Shown one piece after another: positions 43,615 through 52,490 of a DNA stretch of 64,000 nt. The notes beneath the pieces are model-generated. The model searched no databases, had not been told where the DNA came from, and saw only the letters and a program-made list of their open reading frames with translations. Positions within the stretch are counted from its first letter, which is position 1. Each line of letters begins with the position of its first letter. The stretch is from Clostridioides difficile_A. GTDB lineage: Bacteria > Bacillota > Clostridia > Peptostreptococcales > Peptostreptococcaceae. Location of the stretch: assembly GCA_945909635.1 (NCBI GenBank), contig OX246690.1:1178001-1242000 (forward strand). Direction: 5' to 3'. Position numbers and translations under genes: made by a program.

Positions 43615-44583
43615 ATGAATAAACTTTCTGATGAAATAATAAACTCTCTTTCTACAACTATAAGAGAAAAGGTAGAAAAAATCTCAAACAATAATCTAAA
43701 TATAGAAGAAATTAGGTTACGCTCACAAAAACCATTGATACTAAATGCAAACTCTAAGGATTATTTTTATAATCAAAAAACTATGACACTCGATTTAAAT
43801 CAACAAGACTCATATGTAGTGACAAGAGAAGATGTAGAGCAAACTTTTCAAATAATATGTAAATACTCAATACATTCATTTATGGATGATATAAAAAAAG
43901 GATTTATAACTTTGAGAGGAGGGCATAGAGTAGGGTTAGTTGGGAAAGCAATAGTAGAAGATGGACAAGTCAAAAATATAAAGCATATATCGTCTTTAAA
44001 TATAAGAGTATCAAGAGAAATCATTGGATGCTCAAATAAGATTTTAAGTCATATCATAAATGGAAAAAATCAGATTAATAATACTCTGATAATATCGCCA
44101 CCTCAATGTGGAAAAACAACTTTAATAAGAGATATAGTAAGGAATTTAAGTAATGGTAATGAGGATTATGGGTTTAAAGGCTTAAAAGTAGCTCTAGTGG
44201 ATGAGCGTAATGAGATAGCAGGTGCTTATCTAGGAGTTCCACAAATGGATGTTGGGATAAGGACTGATATAATAGAAACTTGCCCAAAAGACTTGGGGAT
44301 TACGATGCTTTTAAGGTCTATGTCGCCAAATGTTATTGTGACAGATGAGATTGGAAGTGAAAAAGAGATAAAGGCATTATATACAGCATTAAATGGAGGG
44401 ATAGGACTAATAACTACTGTACATGGAGATTCGATAGAGGATATACAAAATAGAAAAGAATTAAATAGGCTTCTAGATAAAGAATTATTTAAAAAAGTTA
44501 TAATTCTTTCTGCAAAAAGAGGTGCTGGAACAATTGAAAAAATTTATGATTTAGAAGAAAAGAGATGGTATTTTGCAAATTAA
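43615..44583 (+). CDS. spoIIIAA: Stage III sporulation protein AA (ATPase)
   Basis: Secretion-type ATPase that powers the SpoIIIA-SpoIIQ channel between mother cell and forespore. Walker A SPPQCGKTT at about 161-169 and Walker B-like VIVTDEIG are present; 322 residues. Mother-cell expressed under sigma-E in this family. ATG behind AAGGAGGAGG. First of eight genes in the usual AA-AH order; its end overlaps spoIIIAB by 11 bases. Confidence 0.97.
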   Translation: MNKLSDEIINSLSTTIREKVEKISNNNLNIEEIRLRSQKPLILNANSKDYFYNQKTMTLDLNQQDSYVVTREDVEQTFQIICKYSIHSFMDDIKKGFITLRGGHRVGLVGKAIVEDGQVKNIKHISSLNIRVSREIIGCSNKILSHIINGKNQINNTLIISPPQCGKTTLIRDIVRNLSNGNEDYGFKGLKVALVDERNEIAGAYLGVPQMDVGIRTDIIETCPKDLGITMLLRSMSPNVIVTDEIGSEKEIKALYTALNGGIGLITTVHGDSIEDIQNRKELNRLLDKELFKKVIILSAKRGAGTIEKIYDLEEKRWYFAN

Positions 44584-45094
44584 GATAATTATTATAGCTC
44601 TTTTAATAGGAAGTAGTTATTTGATAGGTGAACACATCTACAAGACTTATACTCGTAGACATAAACAATTAAATGATTTAATAAGAGTTTTAGAAATATT
44701 AAGGATGGATTTATCTTTCGGACTTTATACATTGGAAGAGATTTTTAAGAGGATAGGTGGTAATAAAGAGTTTTGTTTTTGGAAGTTTTTTCTTCAAGTA
44801 TCAGAAGAGCTTCACAATGAACAAGGCAAAACTTTAGAAATGATAATATTAGAAAATCTTGATGTTTTAAACAAAGAGACTTATCTAGGTAATAAAGAAA
44901 TTGAGGAGTTAAAAAATCTAATACTTACTTTAGGTAAAAGTGACATAGAGTCACAACAAAGAATGATAGATTTATCTATAGAAAATTTAAAAAAACAGAC
45001 TTATGAGACAAAAGATGACATAAACAAAAAAGGTGTATTGTATAAAAAATTAGTCACATTTATAGGCATAGGTATATGTATTATATTGATTTAA
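44573..45094 (+). CDS. spoIIIAB: Stage III sporulation protein AB
   Basis: 173-residue membrane protein related to type II secretion GspF-like components. N-terminal membrane segment (about 3-20) and hydrophobic end (about 158-173) bracket a helical cytosolic part with the family motif RVLEILRMDLSFGLYTLEEIF. TTG start inside the end of spoIIIAA, pointing to translational coupling. Confidence 0.93.
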   Translation: MQIKIIIIALLIGSSYLIGEHIYKTYTRRHKQLNDLIRVLEILRMDLSFGLYTLEEIFKRIGGNKEFCFWKFFLQVSEELHNEQGKTLEMIILENLDVLNKETYLGNKEIEELKNLILTLGKSDIESQQRMIDLSIENLKKQTYETKDDINKKGVLYKKLVTFIGIGICIILI

Positions 45095-45111
45095 ATATGG
45101 GGAGGTTTATT

Positions 45112-45309
45112 ATGGAGATATCATTGATATTAAAGGTTGCAGGCGTTGGGATTCTAATATCAGTATTGAATATGATATTGGAAAAAACAGATAGAAAAGA
45201 TTGGGCAGGTCTTACTACATTGGCAGGTGTGATAATCGTATTGGGAATGGTAATAACAGAAATAAGTGATTTATTTAATACTGTAAGAACAATGTTTCAA
45301 CTTTACTAA
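45112..45309 (+). CDS. spoIIIAC: Stage III sporulation protein AC
   Basis: 65-residue protein with two membrane segments, one of the two small ring-forming SpoIIIA proteins. The motif GVGILISVLNMILEKTDRKDWA is that of SpoIIIAC. I start at ATG 45112 behind GGGGAGG; a longer in-frame start would overlap spoIIIAB. Confidence 0.93.
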   Translation: MEISLILKVAGVGILISVLNMILEKTDRKDWAGLTTLAGVIIVLGMVITEISDLFNTVRTMFQLY

Positions 45310-45323
45310 AGGGAGGGAATAAT

Positions 45324-45710
45324 TTGGAAATAATGCAATTAATAGGAATTGCAATCATTTCAACTACACTCTGTTTAGTAATTAAAAAAGATAGACCAGA
45401 AATAGCAAATTTCATAGCTATAATAACTGGAGTAATAATACTATTATCAGTTATGTTTAAGCTGAACTTTATAGTAGATAGCATACAAGATTTAGCCAAT
45501 AAAGCTAATATCCCAACCATGTACATATCATTAATAATAAAATTAATTGGGATAGCATATTTAATGGAATTTGCAATACAACTTTGCAAAGATTGTGGGG
45601 AAGGAAACATTGCTTCTAAGTTAGAGTTTGGAGGAAAAATAATAGTGATGTCAATGTCTTTCCCTATACTTCTATCCATTGTAGAAATGGTAGTGAACAT
45701 AATTCCATAG
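45324..45710 (+). CDS. spoIIIAD: Stage III sporulation protein AD
   Basis: 128-residue membrane protein with about four hydrophobic segments. TTG start seven bases after GGGAGGG. Sequence around IVDSIQDLANKANIPTMYI and AYLMEFAIQLCKDCGEGN is typical of SpoIIIAD. It works with AC and AE in the mother-cell membrane. Confidence 0.94.
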   Translation: MEIMQLIGIAIISTTLCLVIKKDRPEIANFIAIITGVIILLSVMFKLNFIVDSIQDLANKANIPTMYISLIIKLIGIAYLMEFAIQLCKDCGEGNIASKLEFGGKIIVMSMSFPILLSIVEMVVNIIP

Positions 45711-45794
45711 TTGTGTATCTTAAGATAACTATAGGTATATTAAAGAGATTTCGTTGTATTGAGGTTTATAGAGTGAAGAGAGGCATGGTTGCTT

Positions 45795-47000
45795 ATGAAA
45801 AAAAGATTTTTACCAATGATTATAGGTTTTGTATTTACTTTCTTTTTTATAAATATCTTTGCTATTATGATATTCGCCAATGAAGTACCAAGTAGTGAAG
45901 ATAAGGAATATGGTGAAACAAAAAATAGCATAGATAAATATATAGATGGGCAGTTAGACAAGCTAGATATAAATGAAATACAAGACTATATAAATAAGGA
46001 AATAGTTATTAATGATGTTAATTTAAAATCGTTTGTAAAAGATTTAATTAGTGGCAAAAAAAATATCTTAGATTTATTTAATAAAGATGGATTGAAGATA
46101 TTGATGTTTGACGAATTTAAAGCAAGTTTAAAGGTAGTAGCAGTGATTTTAGTACTGGCTTTATTATCATCAATTTTAAAAAGCTTAGAAAACTCTTTTT
46201 CATCAGGTGCAGTAAGTCAAATCGCAACATATATAATATTTATCACAATGGTATCACTCACACTTGTTGGATTTAAGGATGTATTACAGATTTGCTATGA
46301 TGCAATAGACCATACTGTAGGTCTCATGCAAGTTATAATGCCAATATTAATAACATTTTTACTTTTAATTGGATTTCCAATAACATCTACTACTTTGAAT
46401 CCTATCTTTATAGGAGGAGTAACATTTATAAACGTATTTTTCAAGAACTTTTTATTTGTATCAATTACTGTTGCATTTGGTATTTTAATAATAAACAATT
46501 TATCAAAAAATATAAGGTTAAAACGATTTTTCTCCTTTGTAAAGCAAATAAATTATGTTTCTATTGGGGCGATGTTTACCGTTTATTTAGGACTTGTATC
46601 TATACAAGGATTGTATGTAACTAGTTTTGATAAATTCAGTGTCAAGACTGCTAAGTTTGCTATAGGTAATTTTATTCCTGTTGTTGGAGGATTTGTATCT
46701 GATTCTGTGGATATTTTATTATCTTCATCTCAGCTTATAAAAAATATATTTGGAGGAATAGGGCTTATCTTACTTGTTGGAATTTGTTTACTTCCAGTTA
46801 TAAAAATTTTATCAGTAATAGTAGTGTACAAGTTAGCTGCAATAATTGTAGAGCCAGTTGGAGAAGATGGAATATCTAATTTTTTAAATGAAGTTGCAAA
46901 TCTAATGATAATAATGCTAGCATCAGTAATTGCCATAACAATAATGTTCTTTGTAACTGTGGCTATCTTGACATCGATAAGTGTCGTAAGTCAAGGATAA
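45795..47000 (+). CDS. spoIIIAE: Stage III sporulation protein AE
   Basis: 401-residue polytopic protein with an N-terminal signal-like segment (residues 3-25), a polar region to about 110, then several membrane spans. Segments such as GGVTFINVFFKNFLFVS and FIPVVGGFVSDSVD match SpoIIIAE. ATG chosen at 45795; an in-frame TTG at 45789 is also possible with AGAGAGG upstream. Confidence 0.94.
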   Translation: MKKRFLPMIIGFVFTFFFINIFAIMIFANEVPSSEDKEYGETKNSIDKYIDGQLDKLDINEIQDYINKEIVINDVNLKSFVKDLISGKKNILDLFNKDGLKILMFDEFKASLKVVAVILVLALLSSILKSLENSFSSGAVSQIATYIIFITMVSLTLVGFKDVLQICYDAIDHTVGLMQVIMPILITFLLLIGFPITSTTLNPIFIGGVTFINVFFKNFLFVSITVAFGILIINNLSKNIRLKRFFSFVKQINYVSIGAMFTVYLGLVSIQGLYVTSFDKFSVKTAKFAIGNFIPVVGGFVSDSVDILLSSSQLIKNIFGGIGLILLVGICLLPVIKILSVIVVYKLAAIIVEPVGEDGISNFLNEVANLMIIMLASVIAITIMFFVTVAILTSISVVSQG

Positions 47001-47054
47001 TATATATCAATATAAAATTGCATCGAATTTAAAGTTTGTAGAGAGGGGGAAGCT

Positions 47055-47672
47055 ATGTTAGAGGGCATAAAGGCATGGATTGTTAGTGTTTTAATAGGAG
47101 CATTTATAGTAAATATAGTAGATATGATTTTACCAAGTTCTAAGATAAAACCTTATGTCAACTTAGTTTTAAACTTTATGTTTGTATTTATTGTAATAAC
47201 TCCAGTAGTAGGATTTTTTTCAAAAGATATGAGCTTAGAAGATAGAATCTTGAAGTCTATGGGTAACTACAACAAACAATATGTAGATAGTACAAATGCT
47301 TTAGCAAAAGAAACTGGAAACAATAGTTTATCTAAAGGATATGAGGATGGTTTAAAAGAAGTGCTTAAATTGAAACTTGATGAGTATGGTTACGATTTAG
47401 AAGATATAGAGCTTAACGGAGCAAATATAAATAATATAAAAATAAAAGAAAAAAATGATAGTACAAAAAGTAATGGCAATATTGATGAAGAAAATAAAAA
47501 TAATAGTACTAAAGAGGATGAAGAAAACATAAACTCTAATGACAAAGAAAATTCTAAACAAGTTTTTAAAAAAGGTACAGAATATGAACTGAACCTAAAT
47601 GAAAACAAATTAAAAAATGACTTAATAAAGGTGCTTGATGTTTCTATAGAAGATATACAAATTGATAAATAG
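47055..47672 (+). CDS. spoIIIAF: Stage III sporulation protein AF
   Basis: 205-residue protein with two N-terminal membrane segments (about 8-25 and 35-58) and a soluble C-terminal domain. Residues 135-175 form a highly charged Asn/Lys/Glu-rich linker that looks disordered. ATG behind GAGGGGG. Family assignment from the start (MLEGIKAWIVSVLIGAFIVN) and operon position. Confidence 0.92.
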   Translation: MLEGIKAWIVSVLIGAFIVNIVDMILPSSKIKPYVNLVLNFMFVFIVITPVVGFFSKDMSLEDRILKSMGNYNKQYVDSTNALAKETGNNSLSKGYEDGLKEVLKLKLDEYGYDLEDIELNGANINNIKIKEKNDSTKSNGNIDEENKNNSTKEDEENINSNDKENSKQVFKKGTEYELNLNENKLKNDLIKVLDVSIEDIQIDK

Positions 47673-47683
47673 GAGTTGGGAGA

Positions 47684-48238
47684 ATGTTGAAAAACTTAAA
47701 TGACAAAGATAAGAGAAAGGTATATTCACTAATAACTATAGCTGGAATCTGTGTGGTGTCATTAGTCTTATTGTCTTGTTTTCCTAGTAGCAAGAGCGAT
47801 AAACAAGTTGGAAAAACAGAGGCTAACAAAAATACTGAAAAACAAGTTACTAAAGAACAAGAAAAAGATGATTTGGAATCAAAGTTAACAACAATACTAT
47901 CTAAAATTGATGGTGCAGGGGATGTTGATGTAATGGTTACATTTGAATCAAGTGAAGAAATACAACCTGCTTTTAATTCAAATCAAACAACAGAGACAAC
48001 AGAGGAAAAAGATGCACAAGGAGGAGAAAGAACAGTTACGACTTCTAGTGAAAATAAAACAATGATAACTTCAAATTCAAGTGACCCTGTAGTTATAAAA
48101 ACTACAGAGCCAAAGATAAAGGGAGTGATAGTAGTAGCAAGTGGAGCTAATGACCCAAGTGTGAAAGAAACACTTTATAGTGCAGTACAAACATCATTAC
48201 AAGTAGCTGGACATCAAGTAGAAATATATTCTAAATAA
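47684..48238 (+). CDS. spoIIIAG: Stage III sporulation protein AG
   Basis: 184-residue protein that forms a large ring in the intermembrane space. One membrane anchor (about 16-36), a linker, then a ring-building domain (LTTILSKIDGAGDVDVMVTF ... KIKGVIVVASGAND). A Thr/Glu-rich beta-triangle insertion (about 102-145) is present, as in the Bacillus protein. RBS AGGAGTTGGGAG. Confidence 0.94.
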   Translation: MLKNLNDKDKRKVYSLITIAGICVVSLVLLSCFPSSKSDKQVGKTEANKNTEKQVTKEQEKDDLESKLTTILSKIDGAGDVDVMVTFESSEEIQPAFNSNQTTETTEEKDAQGGERTVTTSSENKTMITSNSSDPVVIKTTEPKIKGVIVVASGANDPSVKETLYSAVQTSLQVAGHQVEIYSK

Positions 48239-48264
48239 ATACATATAACCGGGGGGATAAATGA

Positions 48265-48951
48265 ATGAAGTTTAATTATAAGGGAAGAGGATTTGTAATA
48301 ATAACTTTAACTGCAATGTTGGTTGTAGTAGGAACAGTAAATTATCAATTGAGTAAGAAATCTTTATTAGAAACATCAAAAGAGTTTAAGGCATATGAAG
48401 AAGCTCAATTACAGAAAAATACTGATGATAGTGATAGTAGTAAAACAGAGGATTCTAGTAATATGAATAAACAAGATGCAAAAGAAAGTGCTGATATAGA
48501 AATAGTTGATAGTAAAGCTAGTAAAGTAAAAGAAAAGGTAACTGAAACAAGTAAAGAAATAAAAGAACAACTATCATCTGAGAAAAACATGAAAAAAGCA
48601 TCTTATATTTTAGATATGAAAATGAATAGAGAAAAGCAAAGAAATGAACTAGTTCAAGATTTAAATGAAATGATAAATAATCCATCTACAACAGAAGAAT
48701 CTAGAAAAGAAGCTTCTAATATGAAATTAAATATAGTTAAAATTCAAGAAAAAGAACTTCAAATAGAAAATCTCTTGAGTACAAAAGGATATGAAGAAGC
48801 ATTAGTTTATATAAGTGATAGTAAAGTCAATGTAGTGGTAAATGAAGCTAAATTAGATAAGAAAGATGCAGCAAAAATATTTGACTTAGTTGCAGAACAA
48901 GCTAATGTAAAGTATGAAAATATTAAACTTACAAATAATAATAAAAAGTAA
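48265..48951 (+). CDS. spoIIIAH: Stage III sporulation protein AH
   Basis: 228-residue mother-cell membrane protein that zips to forespore SpoIIQ. One membrane segment (about 7-26), a Ser/Lys/Glu-rich linker, and a ring-building domain in the C-terminal half. ATG at 48265 with GGGGGG upstream. Last gene of the spoIIIA operon, followed by a hairpin. Confidence 0.95.
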   Translation: MKFNYKGRGFVIITLTAMLVVVGTVNYQLSKKSLLETSKEFKAYEEAQLQKNTDDSDSSKTEDSSNMNKQDAKESADIEIVDSKASKVKEKVTETSKEIKEQLSSEKNMKKASYILDMKMNREKQRNELVQDLNEMINNPSTTEESRKEASNMKLNIVKIQEKELQIENLLSTKGYEEALVYISDSKVNVVVNEAKLDKKDAAKIFDLVAEQANVKYENIKLTNNNKK

Positions 48952-48957
48952 AAAATA

Positions 48958-48985
48958 AACCTCAGAATTAACTGAGGTTATTTTC
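48958..48985 (+). terminator. Terminator after spoIIIAH
   Basis: AACCTCAG (48958-48965), AATTAA loop, CTGAGGTT (48972-48979), then ATTTTCTT. Confidence 0.85.
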
Positions 48986-49014
48986 TTGCAAAGTAGACTT
49001 GTATTTGGTATTAT
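48986..49014 (+). promoter_or_regulatory. Promoter before asp23
   Basis: TTGCAA (48986-48991), 17-base spacer, TATTAT (49009-49014). Follows the spoIIIA terminator directly. Confidence 0.55.
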
Positions 49015-49060
49015 TATACTTATAAAAATAGTTCCTTAAAATCAGGAGGTAAGTTTTAAT

Positions 49061-49423
49061 ATGGAAGATAATAAGTTTGGACAAGTAAAAATATCTAATG
49101 ATGTAATAGCTACAATAGCTGGTCTAGCAGCATTAGAAGTTGAAGGCATAGAAACTACAGCAACATTAACAGATAAGTTGTTAAAAAATAATGGAGTAAA
49201 AATACAAATAGAAGAAGAGGATGTTAATTTAGATGTAATGGTTATGATAAAATATGGGATGTCAATACCAGATACAGCTTTTAAAGTTCAAGAAAATGTA
49301 AAAAATACTGTTGAGACAATGACAGGACTGAAGGTTTCTCAAGTAAATATACACATTCAAGGAATCAGCTTTAAGAAAGATAAAGTTGATAAAGAAGAAG
49401 CAAAAGCAACTAAGAAAAATTAA
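49061..49423 (+). CDS. Asp23/Gls24-family envelope stress protein
   Basis: 120-residue DUF322 protein related to alkaline-shock protein 23, thought to act at the cell envelope. Signature VKISNDVIATIAGLAALEVEGIE opens the domain, and VQENVKNTVETMTGLKVSQVNIHIQGI closes it. Charged Lys/Glu tail. ATG behind AGGAGG. Position between spoIIIA and nusB is standard in clostridia. Confidence 0.95.
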   Translation: MEDNKFGQVKISNDVIATIAGLAALEVEGIETTATLTDKLLKNNGVKIQIEEEDVNLDVMVMIKYGMSIPDTAFKVQENVKNTVETMTGLKVSQVNIHIQGISFKKDKVDKEEAKATKKN

Positions 49424-49429
49424 TATTAG

Positions 49430-49456
49430 CCCTCTGAAAAGTCAGAGGGTTTTTTG
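49430..49456 (+). terminator. Terminator after the asp23-like gene
   Basis: CCCTCTGA (49430-49437), AAAG, TCAGAGGG (49442-49449), T-run of six. Confidence 0.95.
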
Positions 49457-49508
49457 TTGGCATTTGATTTTTATATAGATAATTAAACTTAAAGGAGAAT
49501 TTTGATTG

Positions 49509-50015
49509 ATGAAAAAAGATAGGGCACAAAAGAGTACAACAAGAGAATATATAATGAAACTTATATACCAGATAAATATTAATAAGGAAGATTTTGAAAC
49601 TTTAGATGATAAAGTAGATATTTTTTTAAATGATAATTCAGAACATATTATAAATAGATATGAAGAGCTTGCACTTCAGTATTCAAATAATGCAAATTTA
49701 AAGCTAGAAGATACTAAGCTTGAAGATGTTATAGACAGAAACTATATAAGCAGAGTATGCAAAGCACTAAAAGAAAATCATGATAAGATAGATGAGTTAA
49801 TAAACAAGCATGCTAAAAACTGGACAGTAGATAGAATGCCAAAGGTAGATGTGTCTATACTTAGATTATCTGTATGTGAAATAGCTTATTTGGACACTCC
49901 TAATAAAGTGTCAATAAATGAAGCTGTAGAGCTTGCAAAGATATATTGTGATGATAAGTCTCCTAAATTTATAAATGGTATATTGGGAAGTGTTGTTGAT
50001 GAAATCGGTAAATAA
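49509..50015 (+). CDS. nusB: Transcription antitermination factor NusB
   Basis: All-helical RNA-binding protein for rRNA antitermination. The 168 residues end with the family block VDVSILRLSVCEIAYL, then SINEAVELAKIYCDDKSPKFINGIL. ATG at 49509 behind AAAGGAG; TTG at 49506 is in frame. Overlaps the next gene by 17 bases. Confidence 0.96.
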   Translation: MKKDRAQKSTTREYIMKLIYQININKEDFETLDDKVDIFLNDNSEHIINRYEELALQYSNNANLKLEDTKLEDVIDRNYISRVCKALKENHDKIDELINKHAKNWTVDRMPKVDVSILRLSVCEIAYLDTPNKVSINEAVELAKIYCDDKSPKFINGILGSVVDEIGK

Positions 50016-51069
50016 TATAATAATTGGAATTGATACTAGCTGCTATACTACTTCTATAGCAGCTATCTCTTTAGATAAGAAAATTATCTTTAATGAGAAA
50101 ATAATGCTAGAAGTAAGAGAAAATACAAAAGGACTAAGACAAAGTGAAGCTGTATTCCAGCATGTAAATAATTTAGGGCTTTTAAGTGATAGAGTAAAGT
50201 CATTTAAAGATAAGTTTAATATAGAAGGTGTCTGTTCAACTATAAGACCTAGACCAGTTGAAAACTCATATATGCCTGTATTTAATGTAGGATATAATTT
50301 TGGAAAGTTATTATCAAGTATATATGGTTGTAGATTTTATGAGACTACTCATCAAGAAAATCACATTGAAGCAAGTTTATTAAATAGTAAGTTAAAAAAT
50401 AATAATAGATTTATTTCTGTTCATATGTCTGGTGGCACTACAGAGATACTTTTAATAAACAAAATGGATGATAATTATAATATATTGGATAGTAGCTTAG
50501 GTGCAATTACCAGAATAAGTAATAAAAAAGATGATAAAAGTAAGCTATACAATAATTTTGGATATAATATAGATATAATTGGAGGAAGTAAAGATATTAG
50601 CTTTGGTCAACTTATAGATAGAGTAGGAGTTAAGTTGGGGTATAAGTTTCCTTCAGGAAAATATTTAGATGAAAATGCTTTAAATTGTAACTTTAAAATA
50701 GAAAGTGGTCTGAAAACTTCTGTGAGAGATGGATATATGAATTTATCTGGATTAGAGAATCAGGTAAACAAGATTATAAAAGATAATAAAGATAATACTA
50801 ATCAAAAAGAATATGTATCTAAATTAGTATTAGATTCAGTAGTTAGAAATATGTTTAAATCTTTAGTTTATTTATGTGAAACTTATAATGTAGATGAAGT
50901 AGTTTTTGCAGGTGGAGTTTCTGCAAGTAGGTATATTCTTAAAGAATTAAGTCTAAAATTAAGAAAAAAACATATAGAAGCTCATTTTACAGAACCACAA
51001 TATTCAACTGATAATGCTGTTGGGTGTGCTATAATAGGATTGAATAACTTTTTAGGAGAAAGAGTATGA
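49999..51069 (+). CDS. Kae1/TsaD-like domain protein (TsaD paralogue)
   Basis: ASKHA-fold protein of the peptidase M22/Kae1/TsaD family, 356 residues. GIDTSCYTTSIA is the phosphate loop and HQENHIEA holds an HxxxH metal motif; HMSGGTTEILL and FAGGVSASRY follow. True TsaD, which makes t6A in tRNA with TsaB and TsaE, is normally elsewhere; this nusB-xseA copy is a Clostridia-type paralogue whose function is unknown. Starts within the end of nusB (17-base overlap) and its TGA overlaps the xseA ATG, so all are coupled. Confidence 0.85.
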   Translation: MKSVNNIIIGIDTSCYTTSIAAISLDKKIIFNEKIMLEVRENTKGLRQSEAVFQHVNNLGLLSDRVKSFKDKFNIEGVCSTIRPRPVENSYMPVFNVGYNFGKLLSSIYGCRFYETTHQENHIEASLLNSKLKNNNRFISVHMSGGTTEILLINKMDDNYNILDSSLGAITRISNKKDDKSKLYNNFGYNIDIIGGSKDISFGQLIDRVGVKLGYKFPSGKYLDENALNCNFKIESGLKTSVRDGYMNLSGLENQVNKIIKDNKDNTNQKEYVSKLVLDSVVRNMFKSLVYLCETYNVDEVVFAGGVSASRYILKELSLKLRKKHIEAHFTEPQYSTDNAVGCAIIGLNNFLGERV

Positions 51070-52271
51070 AACTAAGAGCTTTAGATATAAGTGAAGCAAA
51101 CTCATATATTAAAAGAATTTTAATAAACGACCCAATACTTTCTAATCTTAAGGTTAAAGGAGAGATTTCCAATTTTAAGGTTCATAGTAGTGGGAATGTA
51201 TATTTATCACTTAAAGATGAAACATCAAAGTTAAACTGTGTAATTTTTAAAAGTAATTTTAATCGTAATCTAAAATTAGACAATGGTGTGAAAGTTATAG
51301 CTAGTGGATACATATCGGTCTACGAAAGAGATGGTGCGTATCAATTATATATTAATGAAATTGAAATAGAGGGAATAGGGAATTTACACATAGAATTTAA
51401 TAGATTAAAAGAAAAACTTGCTAAAGAAGGTTTATTTGACTCTAAATACAAGATACCTATACCTAAAATGCCAAACTCAATTGGAGTTATAACATCTCCA
51501 ACAGGTGCTGTTATAAGAGATATAATAAATGTTATAAAAAGAAGATACCCTAAAATTAATATAAAGCTTTATCCAGTAACGGTTCAAGGAGATAAATCAG
51601 CAGAAGAAATATGTGAAGCAATCAGATTTTTTAATCATATGAAGAATGTTGATACACTTATAATTGGTAGAGGCGGGGGTTCAATAGAAGAGCTTTGGTC
51701 TTTTAATGATGAAATGGTAGCAAGAGAGGTTTTTAATTCTCAGATTCCAATAATATCAGCAGTTGGGCATGAAACTGATTTTACTATTTGTGACTTTGTA
51801 TCTGATATGAGAGCACCAACACCATCCGCAGCAGCAGAGATTGCTACTCCATCGTTAGATGATATAAATTACAAACTTGGAAATATAAAAAGTAGAATGA
51901 GTAAGTCTCTTACAAATCAAATTGAGCTAGACCAATACAGGTTAGAATCAGCATTTAACAAGATAAATAACTATTTAGATTCTTATACAATAAAAGATAA
52001 AGTTATACAATTAGATAAAATATATGATAAAATAATTTTTGGAATAGAAAATAATTTGAAATTGGAAGATGAGAAACTAATAAAGATTGGAGCATTACTT
52101 CATAATTTAAGTCCATTAGCTACTATGGATAGAGGTTATAGCATAGCCCAAAAAGATGGAAAAGTAATAAACAGTATAAAAGGATTGAAAACAAAAGATA
52201 ACATAGAGATAGTCTTAAAAGATGGAAATTTGGAATGTATGATAGATAAAATTGAAAATAAAGAGGTATAG
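51066..52271 (+). CDS. xseA: Exodeoxyribonuclease VII large subunit
   Basis: Single-strand DNA exonuclease large subunit, 401 residues. An N-terminal OB fold (about 1-100: SNFKVHSSGNVYLSLKDE) precedes the catalytic domain with GVITSPTGAVIRDI, RGGGSIEELW and SAVGHETDFTICD. Short against the usual 400-450 residues but complete. ATGA overlap with the upstream gene. Confidence 0.97.
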   Translation: MKLRALDISEANSYIKRILINDPILSNLKVKGEISNFKVHSSGNVYLSLKDETSKLNCVIFKSNFNRNLKLDNGVKVIASGYISVYERDGAYQLYINEIEIEGIGNLHIEFNRLKEKLAKEGLFDSKYKIPIPKMPNSIGVITSPTGAVIRDIINVIKRRYPKINIKLYPVTVQGDKSAEEICEAIRFFNHMKNVDTLIIGRGGGSIEELWSFNDEMVAREVFNSQIPIISAVGHETDFTICDFVSDMRAPTPSAAAEIATPSLDDINYKLGNIKSRMSKSLTNQIELDQYRLESAFNKINNYLDSYTIKDKVIQLDKIYDKIIFGIENNLKLEDEKLIKIGALLHNLSPLATMDRGYSIAQKDGKVINSIKGLKTKDNIEIVLKDGNLECMIDKIENKEV

Positions 52272-52272
52272 T

Positions 52273-52488
52273 ATGAATTTAACTTATGAAGAAGCTTATA
52301 AAAGATTAGAGAGTATATTAAATGAACTAGAATCTAAAAATGCTAGCTTAGATGAATCTTTAAGCTTGTATGAAGAAGGTATAAGCCTTTACAAACATTG
52401 TAATAAGCTTTTAGATGATGCTAAATTGAAAATAAGTAAATTTAATCAATTAGGAATAGAAGAAGATTTTAAAATTGAGGAGGAATAA
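52273..52488 (+). CDS. xseB: Exodeoxyribonuclease VII small subunit
   Basis: 71-residue helical hairpin that binds XseA. MNLTYEEAYKRLESILNEL and the LDESLSLYEEGISL motif are typical. ATG at 52273 with AAGAGGTATA upstream, one base after the xseA stop codon; a longer frame would run inside xseA. Two bases separate it from ispA. Confidence 0.95.
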   Translation: MNLTYEEAYKRLESILNELESKNASLDESLSLYEEGISLYKHCNKLLDDAKLKISKFNQLGIEEDFKIEEE

Positions 52489-52490
52489 AA

